From: Brevibacterium album DSM 18261
Lineage (GTDB): Bacteria; Actinomycetota; Actinomycetes; Actinomycetales; Brevibacteriaceae
Direction: 5' to 3'
Assembly: GCF_000426445.1 (NCBI RefSeq)
Contig: NZ_AUFJ01000015.1
Coordinates: 62,001 to 126,000, forward strand
DNA: 64,000 bases
Part shown: in pieces, positions 32,999 to 42,300 of the stretch
Layout: each line of letters opens with the position of its first letter
How positions within the stretch are numbered: position 1 is the stretch's first letter
Position numbers and translations under genes: made by a program
The notes under the pieces: model-generated
What the model was told of the DNA's origin: nothing
Database searches by the model: none
Seen by the model: only the letters and a program-made list of their open reading frames with translations

Positions 32999-33661
32999 TC
33001 AGAGCCGCTTGTCCGTGAGCCTGACCAGCCGGTTCCCGCCCCACTGGACGAGCGTGACGAGCAGGACCATGAGGACCACGGCGGCGAGCATGACGGCGGT
33101 CTCATAGCGGTAGTAGCCGTAGCGGATCGCGAAGTCCCCGATCCCGCCCCCGCCCACGAGGCCCACCATCGCCGAGTACGAGATGAAGCTGACGGTCGTG
33201 ATGGTGATCGAGCCGATGATGCCCGGACGCGCGTCCACGAGCAGGACGTTGCGGATGATCTGGCCCTGCGTGGCGCCCATCGCCCGTGAGGCCTCCACGG
33301 CACCGGTCCCCAGCTGCGAGATGTTCTGCTCCACGAGGCGTGCGAAGTACGGGATGGCGTTGATCGTGAGCGGCACGATCGCGGCGGCCGTGCCCACCGT
33401 GGTGCCCACGATGAAGCGGGTGATCGGGATGATCGCGATGAGCAGGATGAGGAAGGGGAAGGAGCGGAGCATGTTCACGAGGCCGCTCACCACCGCATGT
33501 GCCCTGGGCGAGGGGGAGATGCCGCCGGGCGCGTGCGTGAACAGCCAGATGCCCAGGGGAGTGCCCAGCAGGACGGCGAGCGGGATCGCCACGCCGATCA
33601 TGAGGAAGGTCTCGCCGAGGGCCAGGAGCAGCTCGCCGCGGAGTTCGAGGATGCGGTCCAT
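32999..33661 (-). CDS. metI: MetI-type ABC transporter permease
   Basis: The 220-residue protein has about five membrane helices and the MetI/CbiQ-type permease pattern: FLMIGVAIPLAVLLGTPLGI at the N-terminus, LRSFPFLILLIAIIPIT, and the EAA loop EASRAMGATQGQIIRNVLL that contacts the ATPase. Its first base is shared with the metN stop (TGATG), implying coupled translation. It is the membrane channel of the methionine/sulfur-compound importer. Confidence 0.92.
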   Translation of the reverse strand: MDRILELRGELLLALGETFLMIGVAIPLAVLLGTPLGIWLFTHAPGGISPSPRAHAVVSGLVNMLRSFPFLILLIAIIPITRFIVGTTVGTAAAIVPLTINAIPYFARLVEQNISQLGTGAVEASRAMGATQGQIIRNVLLVDARPGIIGSITITTVSFISYSAMVGLVGGGGIGDFAIRYGYYRYETAVMLAAVVLMVLLVTLVQWGGNRLVRLTDKRL

Positions 33662-34620
33662 CAGAGCGCTCCCCCTGTGACTGCCGGCTCCTGGGTGCGG
33701 GACTCGTGGGCGCGGGGCCCGGGGGAGGGGACCTCGGCCGGTGCCGGGGCCTCGGAGCGCGCGCTCGCCGAGGCGGGCTCGGGATCCGCCGCCGGCGCTG
33801 GGACCGCGGCGACTGCCGGGGAGGCGGCTGCGGCCTCGGCGGTCTCCGTCCTGTTCCCTCGGTCGATCCGGATGCCGTCGCTGACCAGGTAGCGGCCGAT
33901 CGCGGTGGTGGGGGTGAAGGACTCGTGGCGGAGTTCTGCGGCGGAGAAGGACTCGACCACCCGCCCGTCCTCCATCACCGCCACGTGGTCCGCGAGGGCC
34001 TTGACGACCTCCATCTCGTGCGTGACGACGACCACCGTGATGCCGAGTTCGCGGTTGATGTCGGCGAGGTACTGGAGCACGTTCGCGGTGGTGAACGGGT
34101 CGAGTGCGGAGGTGGGCTCATCGCACAGCAGGACATCGGGTCGTGTGGCGAGAGCGCGGGCGATCGCGACGCGCTGCTTCTGGCCGCCGGAGAGCTGCGC
34201 GGGATGGGAACCGGCCTTCTCGTCGAGGTCCACGATGGTGAGGGACTCCGCGGCACGCCGGCGGCGTTCGGCCCGGTCGCGGACGCCTGCGAACTTGAGC
34301 GAGAGCTCGACGTTCTGGCTCACCGTGAGATTGTTGACGAGGTTGAAGCCCTGGAAGATCATGCCGATCTGGTGGCGGGCCTTCCGCAGCTCCTCCTCGC
34401 TGAGCGAGGTCAGTTCGGTGCCGCCCACCCAGACCTCGCCGGAGGTGGGGCGCTCCAGAAGATTGATGTTGCGCAGCAGGGTGGATTTCCCGGCTCCGGA
34501 GAAGCCGATGATCCCCTGGATGCTGCCGCGCGGCACCTCCAGGCTCACATCGTCCACGGCGAGCACTGTGCTCCCGCCCCGGGTGGGAAAGCGGGTCGAG
34601 ACACGGCGAAGGGAAATCAT
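33661..34620 (-). CDS. metN: MetN-type ABC transporter ATPase lacking the NIL domain
   Basis: ATG 34620 is preferred over GTG 34623 because GGAG lies 7 bases ahead of it. The roughly 319-residue ATPase has Walker A GFSGAGKSTLL, Q-loop MIFQGFNLVNNL, signature LSGGQKQRVAIARAL and Walker B LLCDEPTSALD, and closely follows MetN up to about residue 245. E. coli MetN continues with a C-terminal NIL domain that binds methionine and shuts the transporter. Here that part is replaced by about 65 residues of Ala/Pro/Glu/Ser-rich low-complexity sequence. It is first in the operon, directly behind an S-box-like element. Confidence 0.93.
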   Translation of the reverse strand: MISLRRVSTRFPTRGGSTVLAVDDVSLEVPRGSIQGIIGFSGAGKSTLLRNINLLERPTSGEVWVGGTELTSLSEEELRKARHQIGMIFQGFNLVNNLTVSQNVELSLKFAGVRDRAERRRRAAESLTIVDLDEKAGSHPAQLSGGQKQRVAIARALATRPDVLLCDEPTSALDPFTTANVLQYLADINRELGITVVVVTHEMEVVKALADHVAVMEDGRVVESFSAAELRHESFTPTTAIGRYLVSDGIRIDRGNRTETAEAAAASPAVAAVPAPAADPEPASASARSEAPAPAEVPSPGPRAHESRTQEPAVTGGAL

Positions 34621-34627
34621 CACATCA

Positions 34628-34742
34628 CTCCATCGGCTCTGGCGTTAGCACCGGTTCCGGTGGGTGCATGCGCTGCGCATGCTCCTGCGGCGGTTGCTGC
34701 GACGTCGACGAGCCAGATCTCTCAGTCGCTCTGGATGGCACT
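34628..34742 (-). promoter_or_regulatory. S-box-like (SAM-I clan) riboswitch before metNIQ
   Basis: Read on the minus strand, the leader has the S-box core in order: CCATC (P1, 34738-34734), an AGAG-type junction, GAGAGATCTGGCTC (compare GAGGGAcTGGCCC), GCAGCAACC, a long P3 arm with a GCATGC hairpin, GGTGCTAA, and GATGG (P1', 34634-34630). The 5' half matches SAM-I layout residue by residue; no clear P4 hairpin is present between GGTGCTAA and P1'. Two bases of P1' belong to the metN Shine-Dalgarno (GGAG at 34631-34628), so closing P1 on SAM binding would hide the ribosome site. The rest of the 348-bp gap, 34743-34971, shows only the start region of the next gene. Confidence 0.75.
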
Positions 34743-34971
34743 CCTACAGTGCACGATCCTGGGACCTGACGCCTCGCGAGCACATCGCCGGTGTCACGAT
34801 TCGTCACGGTGGAGGCGGATTCTGCGAGGCGGAAGTGCCGCTCCTACACACTCGCAGGCAGCCGCCGAGGTGCCGCCGGCCGCCTCCGCCGCCGCCGCTG
34901 CGCTACGGTGAGGACACCCGCAGCGCCGCGGGAGGTCACGACGATGTGGCTGCACGGCAGGAGGTATCGCG

Positions 34972-35931
34972 ATGGCAGAGGTGCAGACGGTCACGGGTCC
35001 GGTGGACAGTGCGGAACTGGGGAGGACGCTCGCGCACGAGCACGTCTTCGTCCTCGGTGAGGAATACCGGATCAACTACCAGGACGACTGGGACGAGGAC
35101 GCGATGGTCGCCAAGGCGGTCGAAGACCTCGGCGAGCTGCAGGCGCTCGGCATCGACACGATCCTCGACCCCACCGTCATCGGCCTGGGCAGATACATCC
35201 CCCGCATCCAGCGGATCGCCGAGCAGGTGGACCTCACGATCGTCGCGGCGACGGGCCTCTACACCTACAACGAGGTCCCCTTCCAGTTCCACTACTCGGG
35301 CCCCGGACTCCTCTTCGACCAGCCCGAGCCGCTCACGGAGCTCTTCGTCCGCGATCTCACGGAGGGGATCGCCGACACCGGCGTCCGCGCGGCCTTCCTC
35401 AAGTGCGCCATCGAGCAGCAGGGCCTCACCCCCGGGGTGGAACGCGTCATGCGGGCCGTGGCCCAGGCACACGTGCGCACCGGGGCGCCCATCACCGTCC
35501 ACACGAACCCCCATACACGCTCGGGCCTCGTGGCGCAGCAGGTGCTGCGGGAGGAGGGCGCGGACCTCACGAAGGTGGTGATCGGCCATTCCGGCGACTC
35601 CACGGACCTCGACTACCTCAAGGAGCTCGCGGATGCGGGCTCCCTGCTGGGGATGGACAGGTTCGGCCTCAATGTGCTCCTGCCGTTCGAGGAGCGCGTG
35701 GACACGGTCGCGAAGCTCGCCGAGGCCGGCTATGCGGAGTCCATGGTCCTCGCCCACGACGCCTCCTGCTTCATCGACTGGTTCGACCCGGAGGCGAAGG
35801 AGCAGGTCTCCCCGCAGTGGAACTTCCGCCACATCAGTGAGGACGTGCTGCCTGCGCTCCGGCAGAGGGGCGTCACGGACGAGCAGATCGAGACGATGCT
35901 GGTGCACAACATCCGGCGGTACTTCGAATGA
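34972..35931 (+). CDS. Phosphotriesterase-family metal-dependent hydrolase (probable lactonase)
   Basis: The 319-residue protein starts at ATG 34972 behind AGGAGG. It has the binuclear metal centre of the phosphotriesterase family: LAHEHVF with His22 and His24, a candidate carboxylated lysine in FLKCAIEQQG, ITVHTNPH and VIGHSGDS histidines and the metal-binding Asp of VLAHDAS. Family members are mostly lactonases with side activity on phosphotriesters. It stands alone, reading rightward away from metNIQ, with its own terminator downstream. The natural substrate cannot be read from sequence. Confidence 0.9.
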   Translation: MAEVQTVTGPVDSAELGRTLAHEHVFVLGEEYRINYQDDWDEDAMVAKAVEDLGELQALGIDTILDPTVIGLGRYIPRIQRIAEQVDLTIVAATGLYTYNEVPFQFHYSGPGLLFDQPEPLTELFVRDLTEGIADTGVRAAFLKCAIEQQGLTPGVERVMRAVAQAHVRTGAPITVHTNPHTRSGLVAQQVLREEGADLTKVVIGHSGDSTDLDYLKELADAGSLLGMDRFGLNVLLPFEERVDTVAKLAEAGYAESMVLAHDASCFIDWFDPEAKEQVSPQWNFRHISEDVLPALRQRGVTDEQIETMLVHNIRRYFE

Positions 35932-35950
35932 GGGCGTGAGGGGTCCGGGC

Positions 35951-36016
35951 CGTCTGGGACTTCCTGACGCCCGAGGCAGGTGGCTGGGTGCCTCCGGCGT
36001 CAGAAGGTGCCAGACG
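35951..36016. terminator. Nested inverted repeat between convergent genes
   Basis: CTGACGCCCGAGGCA (35964-35978) pairs with TGCCTCCGGCGTCAG (35989-36003) with one mismatch around a 10-base loop. An outer pair, CGTCTGG (35951-35957) and CCAGACG (36010-36016), can extend it. It fills the gap between the rightward hydrolase and the leftward ACR3-like gene, a bidirectional terminator position. Confidence 0.7.
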
Positions 36017-36028
36017 TCGGAGGCCCAT

Positions 36029-37099
36029 TCATACGCTCAGCTCCCGGAACAGCGTGCGTGGCACGATCCTCACGCACGCAATCATGGCGCACAGCTCGAG
36101 GAGCGACTGCGTGACGATGACGGCGGCCGTCACCTCCCAGCCCGCGGGCAGCGAGAGTGCGAACGGCAGGACGATGAAGGAGTTCCGCGTGGAGAGGGAG
36201 AAGGCGAGCGTCCTCCCCTGAGCCGTGGGCAGGCGCATCGCACGGGCGACGAGCACGGCGATCGCGAGTGCCCCTGCGAGGTAGAGCAGCGACACCAGGA
36301 GCACCCAGGGCAGCACCGCGAGGCTCCGCGACACCTGCGTGATGTGCGAGGCCGCGACGATCAGCAGCACGAGCGCCAGCAGGGGAACCGGCAGGACGCC
36401 CGAACCCTCCCGCAGCCGGCCGAGGGAGGGCAGGCGCGGCGAGGCGGCCTCGGCGGCGAGGGCGGCTGCGAGCGGCAGCCCCAGCACCCACAGCGCCGGC
36501 GCCAGCGCGGCGGGGCCGAAGACGCCGCTCATGTCGAAGCCGGTGAACAGGCTGAGGTATACCGGCAGTAGCAGGAGCTGCAGGCCCAGCGTGAGGGGAG
36601 TGAGGGCCGAGGCGCGCGCCGCATCACCGCCGCCCAGGTGGGTGAAGGTGAGGAACCAGTCCGTGCAGGGCACGAGGAGCACGAGCAGGAGTCCGAGCAC
36701 CAGCGGCTCGTCCTGCGGCACCACTCGCACGAGGCCCGCGACGAGCAGCGGGACGAGGGCGAAGTTCGCGAGGAGCGCGGCGGTGAGGAACCGGCGGTCG
36801 CGCAGGGCCCGCGGGATGTCCCGGACGCTGACCTGGGCGAACGTGGCGAACAGCAGCACCGCGAGCACCGGCCAGACGGCATCGCCGAGGCGGGAAGCAG
36901 GTCCCGGGAGCATGAGCCCGAGGGCCGCGCCGGTCGGCACCGCGATGAGATACCACCACACCTGGTGCCGTTCGAGGGAGTCGCGGGACAGGAAGGATGC
37001 GCTGTGGTGGGGAGCGCTGTGGCGGCGATCCCTGTGGTCCGAGGCGCCGCGCTCCGAGGTGCCGCGGGCCCACGGCGAGCGGCGTCGCGGGCGCCTCAT
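36029..37099 (-). CDS. ACR3/bile acid-sodium symporter-type membrane transporter
   Basis: The 356-residue protein starts at ATG 37099, overlapping the MerR stop (ATGA). After an Arg/Ser/His-rich N-terminal 40 residues there are about ten hydrophobic segments. LLVPCTDWFLTFTHLGGGD carries the PCT-type motif with the conserved cysteine of ACR3 arsenite permeases, and FSLSTRNSFIVLPFALSLP is typical of the bile acid/arsenite superfamily. Pairing with a MerR regulator suggests inducible efflux, arsenite being one option. No arsC or arsR lies nearby, so the substrate is uncertain. The long basic N-terminus may mean the true start is further in. Confidence 0.78.
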   Translation of the reverse strand: MRRPRRRSPWARGTSERGASDHRDRRHSAPHHSASFLSRDSLERHQVWWYLIAVPTGAALGLMLPGPASRLGDAVWPVLAVLLFATFAQVSVRDIPRALRDRRFLTAALLANFALVPLLVAGLVRVVPQDEPLVLGLLLVLLVPCTDWFLTFTHLGGGDAARASALTPLTLGLQLLLLPVYLSLFTGFDMSGVFGPAALAPALWVLGLPLAAALAAEAASPRLPSLGRLREGSGVLPVPLLALVLLIVAASHITQVSRSLAVLPWVLLVSLLYLAGALAIAVLVARAMRLPTAQGRTLAFSLSTRNSFIVLPFALSLPAGWEVTAAVIVTQSLLELCAMIACVRIVPRTLFRELSV

Positions 37100-37569
37100 G
37101 CGAGGCGATCGCGGAGGATGCCGAGGAACTCATCGGCGCGCTCCACCTGCCGGGCGAGCTTCTCGCGCCGGGCGCGTGCCTCGGACTGCATCGCCAGGAG
37201 CCGTGCGCGCGCCTGCTCCTCGGTGAGGGAGGTGTGGGTCCTGACACCTGTTCCGGTCTCTGCGGTCGCATCGGCAATTACCGCTGCCTCAGCGTCAGCC
37301 CTCGCCTCAGGGCCCGTCTCGGCCCCGGTGTCCGCGCCCGTCTCCGCCTCGATGACGTCGAGCAGCGCCAGCAGCTCGCCCATCTCCGCCGTGGAGAAGC
37401 TGAGTGCCTTCATCCGGCGGATCGTCATGAGGCGGCGCAGGTCCTCCTCCGTGTACAGGCGGTAGCCGCCCTCGGTGCGGCCGGTGGGCGGAATGAGGCC
37501 GATGCTCTCGTAATGGCGCAGCGTGCGTGACGACAGGCCCGAGCGCTCGGCCATCTCTCCGATGTGCAT
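37096..37569 (-). CDS. MerR-family transcriptional regulator
   Basis: Translation from ATG 37569 gives MHIGEMAERSGLSSRTLRHYE followed by GLIPPTGRTEGGYRLYTEEDL, the MerR winged helix-turn-helix (residues 1-70), for a 157-residue protein. The middle contains an Ala/Glu/Thr-rich repetitive segment (ETGADTGAETG type). The C-terminus is a coiled coil (EEQARARLLAMQSEARARRE). The frame is open to a TTG at 37662, but that would lie inside the operator. No Cys-pair metal site is visible, so it is not a classical mercury or copper sensor. It probably controls the coupled transporter gene. Confidence 0.85.
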   Translation of the reverse strand: MHIGEMAERSGLSSRTLRHYESIGLIPPTGRTEGGYRLYTEEDLRRLMTIRRMKALSFSTAEMGELLALLDVIEAETGADTGAETGPEARADAEAAVIADATAETGTGVRTHTSLTEEQARARLLAMQSEARARREKLARQVERADEFLGILRDRLA

Positions 37570-37660
37570 GGACCGGATCCCCCCGCGGTGGTGTGCTGCG
37601 GCTCTCCGGCCGCTGTCCTGCGCGTCGCGCCCTTCGGTGCGGCGCTCCTCGTTTGGCCCC

Positions 37661-37683
37661 AACCTTAACGTGAGGATAAGGTT
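37661..37683. promoter_or_regulatory. Candidate MerR operator
   Basis: AACCTTA (37661-37667) and TAAGGTT (37677-37683) form a perfect 7+7 inverted repeat with a 9-base spacer, in the divergent gap between the MerR gene and the SulP gene, about 92 bases from the MerR start. The layout is that of MerR-type operators. A related half-site AACCTT occurs at 37691-37696. Confidence 0.55.
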
Positions 37684-37784
37684 GCCGCTGAACCTTCACG
37701 CCGCGTCAATGTTGGAGCGCGGTCGCCTCCCCGCACCAAGACCTCCCCGCAAGAGACTCCCCGCACCGAGACCCAGGAGCAGCC

Positions 37785-39359
37785 GTGTCCGAGACCTCCC
37801 CCGACCAGTTCTCGCCCGAGGAGCGGCAGAGCGTGCGCGCGACCCTGCGACGGCCCGGCTGGCTCAGGACCGAGGTGCTCGGCGGTCTCGTGGTCGCGCT
37901 CGCCCTCATCCCCGAGGCGATCGCGTTCTCCGTCATCGCCGGGGTGGACCCGCGGGTGGGCCTCTTCGCCTCCTTCACGATGGCCGTGACGACGGCCGTG
38001 CTGGGCGGGCGGCCCGCGATGATCTCCGCGGCCACGGGTGCCGTGGCGCTCGTCATCGCTCCGCTCATGGCCTCGCACGGGCTCCAGCACCTCATCGCCG
38101 CCGTCATCCTCGCCGGGATCTTCCAGGTGGTGCTCGCGCTGCTGGGGGCGGCCCGCCTCATGCGCTTCATCCCGCGCCAGGTGATGGTGGGCTTCGTCAA
38201 CGCGCTCGCGATCCTCATCTTCTCCTCGCAGGTGCCCGAGCTCCTCGGCGTGCCGTGGCTCGTCTACCCGCTCACCGCGGCAGGCCTCCTCATCGTGTTC
38301 CTGCTGCCGAGGCTGACTTCGGCGGTGCCGGCTCCGCTCGTGGCGATCGTGGTGCTCACCGCGGTCGTCGCGGCGGCGGGCTGGCAGGTGCCCACGGTGG
38401 GGGACAAGGGCGAGCTGCCGGACTCCCTGCCGGTCCTGTTCCTGCCCGATGTGCCCCTGACCTTCGAGACGTTCCAGGTCATCGCCCCGTACGCGCTCGG
38501 CATGGCGCTCGTGGGACTGCTCGAATCGCTCATGACGGCCAAGCTCGTGGACGACATCACGGATACGCGCTCGAACAAGACCCGCGAGGCGTGGGGACAG
38601 GGCGTGGCGAACGTGGTCACGGGATTCTTCGGTGGGATGGGCGGCTGCGCCATGATCGGGCAGACGATGATCAACGTCCGGGCCTCGGGTGCGCGCACGC
38701 GGCTCTCGACCTTCCTCGCCGGCGTGTTCCTGCTGATCCTGGTGGTGGTGCTGGGCGACATCGTCGCGCTCATCCCGATGGCCGCCCTCGTGGCGGTGAT
38801 GATCTTCGTGTCCTGGGCGACCTTCGACTGGCATTCGATCAGCCCGGCGACGCTGAGGAGGATGCCCAAGTCCGAGCTCACCGTCATGACCGTGACGGTC
38901 GTGGGCACCGTGTGGACCCACAACCTCGCAGTGGGCGTGGTGCTGGGGGTGCTCGTGGCGATGGTCGCGTTCGCCAACCGCGTGGCCCATTTCGTGCAGG
39001 TCGAGCGCGAACTGCTGCCGGCCGGTGCTGCGGGTGACAGCGCTGCGGACGCCGGGGGAGGGGCTGTCGGGGCTGCGGATGCCGCCGAGGCGGGAGCGGC
39101 CGGGGTGGTTGCCCGGTACACCGTCACCGGCGAGCTGTTCTTCGCCTCCTCCAACGACCTCTACACGATGTTCGACTATGCGGGCGACCCGGAGCGCGTG
39201 GTCATCGACATGGACCGCTCCCATGTGTGGGACTACTCGACGGTGGGCGCGCTGGACTCCGTGACGGAGAAGTACGCACAGCACGGCAAGACCGTCGAGA
39301 TCGTGGGGCTCAACGAGGCGAGCCGCCGGATGCGGGAGCGACTGAGCGCATTCCGCTGA
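37785..39359 (+). CDS. SulP-family anion transporter with STAS domain
   Basis: The 524-residue protein starts at GTG 37785 after AGGAG at 37775-37779. The transmembrane part has SulP features: LRTEVLGGLVVALALIPEAI near the N-terminus, GRPAMISAATGAVALV, PELLGVPWLVYPL and GFFGGMGGCAMIGQ. The C-terminal STAS domain spans about residues 445-520 (VARYTVTGELFFASSNDLY, VVIDMDRSHVWDYSTVGALD). Substrates in the family include sulfate, bicarbonate and other oxyanions. The leader carries three imperfect repeats sharing CTCCCCGCA (37727-37772). It runs convergent to the dehydrogenase with only 15 bp between stops. Confidence 0.88.
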   Translation: MSETSPDQFSPEERQSVRATLRRPGWLRTEVLGGLVVALALIPEAIAFSVIAGVDPRVGLFASFTMAVTTAVLGGRPAMISAATGAVALVIAPLMASHGLQHLIAAVILAGIFQVVLALLGAARLMRFIPRQVMVGFVNALAILIFSSQVPELLGVPWLVYPLTAAGLLIVFLLPRLTSAVPAPLVAIVVLTAVVAAAGWQVPTVGDKGELPDSLPVLFLPDVPLTFETFQVIAPYALGMALVGLLESLMTAKLVDDITDTRSNKTREAWGQGVANVVTGFFGGMGGCAMIGQTMINVRASGARTRLSTFLAGVFLLILVVVLGDIVALIPMAALVAVMIFVSWATFDWHSISPATLRRMPKSELTVMTVTVVGTVWTHNLAVGVVLGVLVAMVAFANRVAHFVQVERELLPAGAAGDSAADAGGGAVGAADAAEAGAAGVVARYTVTGELFFASSNDLYTMFDYAGDPERVVIDMDRSHVWDYSTVGALDSVTEKYAQHGKTVEIVGLNEASRRMRERLSAFR

Positions 39360-39374
39360 CGGGTGAGGCCTGCG

Positions 39375-42300
39375 TCATCGAGGGTGAGAAGGAAGAGCAC
39401 GCCGGAGAAGCTGTGCCAGGTGCATCCCTTCTCTGTCCCCACGTTCGGCGGGGGTGAGCTCGTCTCTGATCTGAGTGCGGCAGGAGAAGCCGTCTGCCAG
39501 GACGGGGATCTCCTTGTCGAGGCCGCGGATCCGGGGGAGGAGTTCGCGCTCTCCCAGTTCTCGTGACATCGCGGCATGCCCGGGTTCGAAGCCCCAGTTG
39601 CCGGCAAGGCCGCAGCATCCGGTCTCAATGGTGGATTCGTCCACACCCAGCCGCGCGAGCACGGATTCCGTCCCTCCGTGCGCACGCCGGGACCGTTCGT
39701 GGCAGTGGACCTGAGACAGAGCTTCTCCGCTGATCCTCTCGAACGGCCAGGCGGCAGTCTGCTCGTCAGGTGCCCGGCCAGCCTGCTCTTCGACCGTCTG
39801 CGCATGTGAGTCCACGAACTCGCCCAGTGTGCGGATCTGTCCGGACAGTGCTGCTGCCCGTGGATCATCGCTGAGCAGACGCGAGGCCTCCTCGGCGAGC
39901 ATCGAGGCGCAGGACGGTTCGAGCACCACCACCGGAGTCGAACCGTCTAGCCACGGGCCCAGTCTGTCCAGTGAATGCCGGAGCACCTTCTGTGCAGTCG
40001 TGAGCTGGCCGGTGGAGTGCCATGTCAGTCCGCAGCACACGAAGCCGGAAGGCACCACCACGTCGCAGCCCATTGCCGTGAGCACAGTGTGCGCGTCCGT
40101 GGCAACAGCAGTGTCCATATGGTTGGTGAAGGAATCGGGCCAGAGGATCACGGTCGCTGCGGTGTTCGCACGAGTGGTCTGAAGGTGTCGTGCTCGCTGT
40201 ATGCGCAGCGCTCGGCTCACCTGTTCAGTCGCCGAATGCCGTGAGGCGTGCTCCTGCTGAGAGCGCCTGAACCGTCGTCTCCTGATCAGCCTCTGGAAGC
40301 TGACGGGTGAGAACGTGATCATGGACCGCGAGGTGTCCACGCCGCCCAGCCGCATGGCGAGCTTCTCCAGCGGTGTGAACGAGAGCGCGGCGTTGACCAC
40401 TGCCGCTGCTCCGGGCACCGCGTGCAGCAGATGGCTGGTGAGCGGCAGCCAGCCCATGGAGAAGTGCGACATGGGGCGCCGCCTGCCCGAATAGTGCTGC
40501 TGCAGGAATTCGGCTTTGTACGTGGACATGTCCACATTCACTGGGCATTCCGAAGCGCACGCATGGCAGGACAGGCACAGATCGAGAGCGTCTCTGACAT
40601 CCTGGGAATCGGTGCCCTCCGGGTAGAGCTCGCCGCGGAACATCTCCGAGAGCACTCGCGCACGGCCTCGGGTGGAGTGGACCTCATCGCCGGTGACCTG
40701 GAAGGAGGGGCACATCGCGTCGTCATCGGATCGGCAGAGCCCCACGCCCACGCAGCGGTTGACGGCGTTCACCAGCGATCCGCGGTCCCGAGCGAGATCG
40801 TGGATGGGCAGGAACTCGAACCTCCTCTGTCCCGGTCCCGGCCGCACCCCCTGATCGAGAGGCTCGGGATCGACGAGGACACCGGGGTTGAGGACCGACT
40901 CGGGGTCGAAGATCTCCTTCACCCGTGCGAACGCGGCCAGGGCGCGCCGACTGTACATGTGCGGCAGCAGGGCGGACCGCGCACGTCCGTCGCCGTGCTC
41001 CCCGGAGAGCGAGCCGCCATGGCGGGCGACTGCTGCAGCTGCATCGTCCATGAAGGCGCGGAAGACTGCCAGGCCTTCCTCCGAACTCAGATCGAAGGAG
41101 ATGCGGATATGGACGCAGCCCTCACCGAAGTGTCCGAAGGGAATGCCCTTGAGACCGTGCGAATCCAGCAGGGCGTAGAGATCGCGGAGGTAGTCGGCGA
41201 GGTGCTCCGGGGGAACCGCCGAGTCCTCCCAGCTGGGCCAGGCCTCGTCACCTCCGGGCAGACGTGTGACGAGACCGGCGGCCGATTCGCGGATCTTCCA
41301 CAGTGCCCGCATCTCCTCCGGACCGTCGACCACGACCCCTGCGACTGCGGGATGCTCGGTGCGGGCGGAGAACTCGGCGAGCAGCTCGGACGCCCGCTCC
41401 TGCGCCTGTGCTGCCGTGTCTCCCGTCGTCTCGCAGTAGAGCCAGCCTCCAGCCGGTCCGGCCTCGCCCTGCACTGAGTGTGCGGTGCCCGGAAGAAGTG
41501 CTCCGGCCTCGGCTCCCTGAGACATGCGGAGAGCAGCGAGAAGATCGCCGCCCATTCCCTCGCTGGTGGACACGTGCGGCCGGCGAGTGAGCGGCGCGGC
41601 TGCCGCTGCGGCGAAGACGTCTTCGAAGGCGAGCACGGCAAGCGCCGTATGGGCAGGTGCGGGGACAAGCCGGACCACGGCCTCGACGATGATCCCGAGC
41701 GTTCCCTCGCTGCCGGCGAACGCCTTGGCTGTGTCGAAGCCGTTCTCCTCCAGCAGGTGGTGGAGGCCGTAGCCGGAGACCTGGCGGGGGAACTGCCCCA
41801 GCTCCAGCCGGAGTTCCCGTATCCACCCGTCCCGCAGCTGCCGGAGCTGCGCGGTGAGGTCCGGATCGGATGTGTCGCCGCGGCGAAGCGTCACAAGGGA
41901 GCCGTCGGCGCGCAGGATCGTGAGCTCGACAGTGTTCTCCGCGGCAGTTCCCCAGGCCAGGGAATGTGAACCGCAGGCGTTGTTGGCGATCATGCCGCCC
42001 ACGGTGCACCGGCTGTGAGTGGACGGGTCCGGGCCGTAGGTGAGCCCGTGCGGACGGGCTGCGCGCCGCAGATCATCGCAGATCACGCCGGGCTGAATCC
42101 GGGCGGTGCGTGCTGCCGGATCGATCTCGAGGATTCTGTCGAATGAACGGGAGACATCGATGATGAGGCCTTCGCCTATGGCATTGCCCGCCACCGAGGT
42201 GCCGCCTCCGCGAACCGTGACCGGCCAGCCTCTGCTGCGTGCACAGGCCAGCGCGTCCGTGATGTCCTGTATGGAGTCCGGCTCGAAGACGGCAGCAGGG

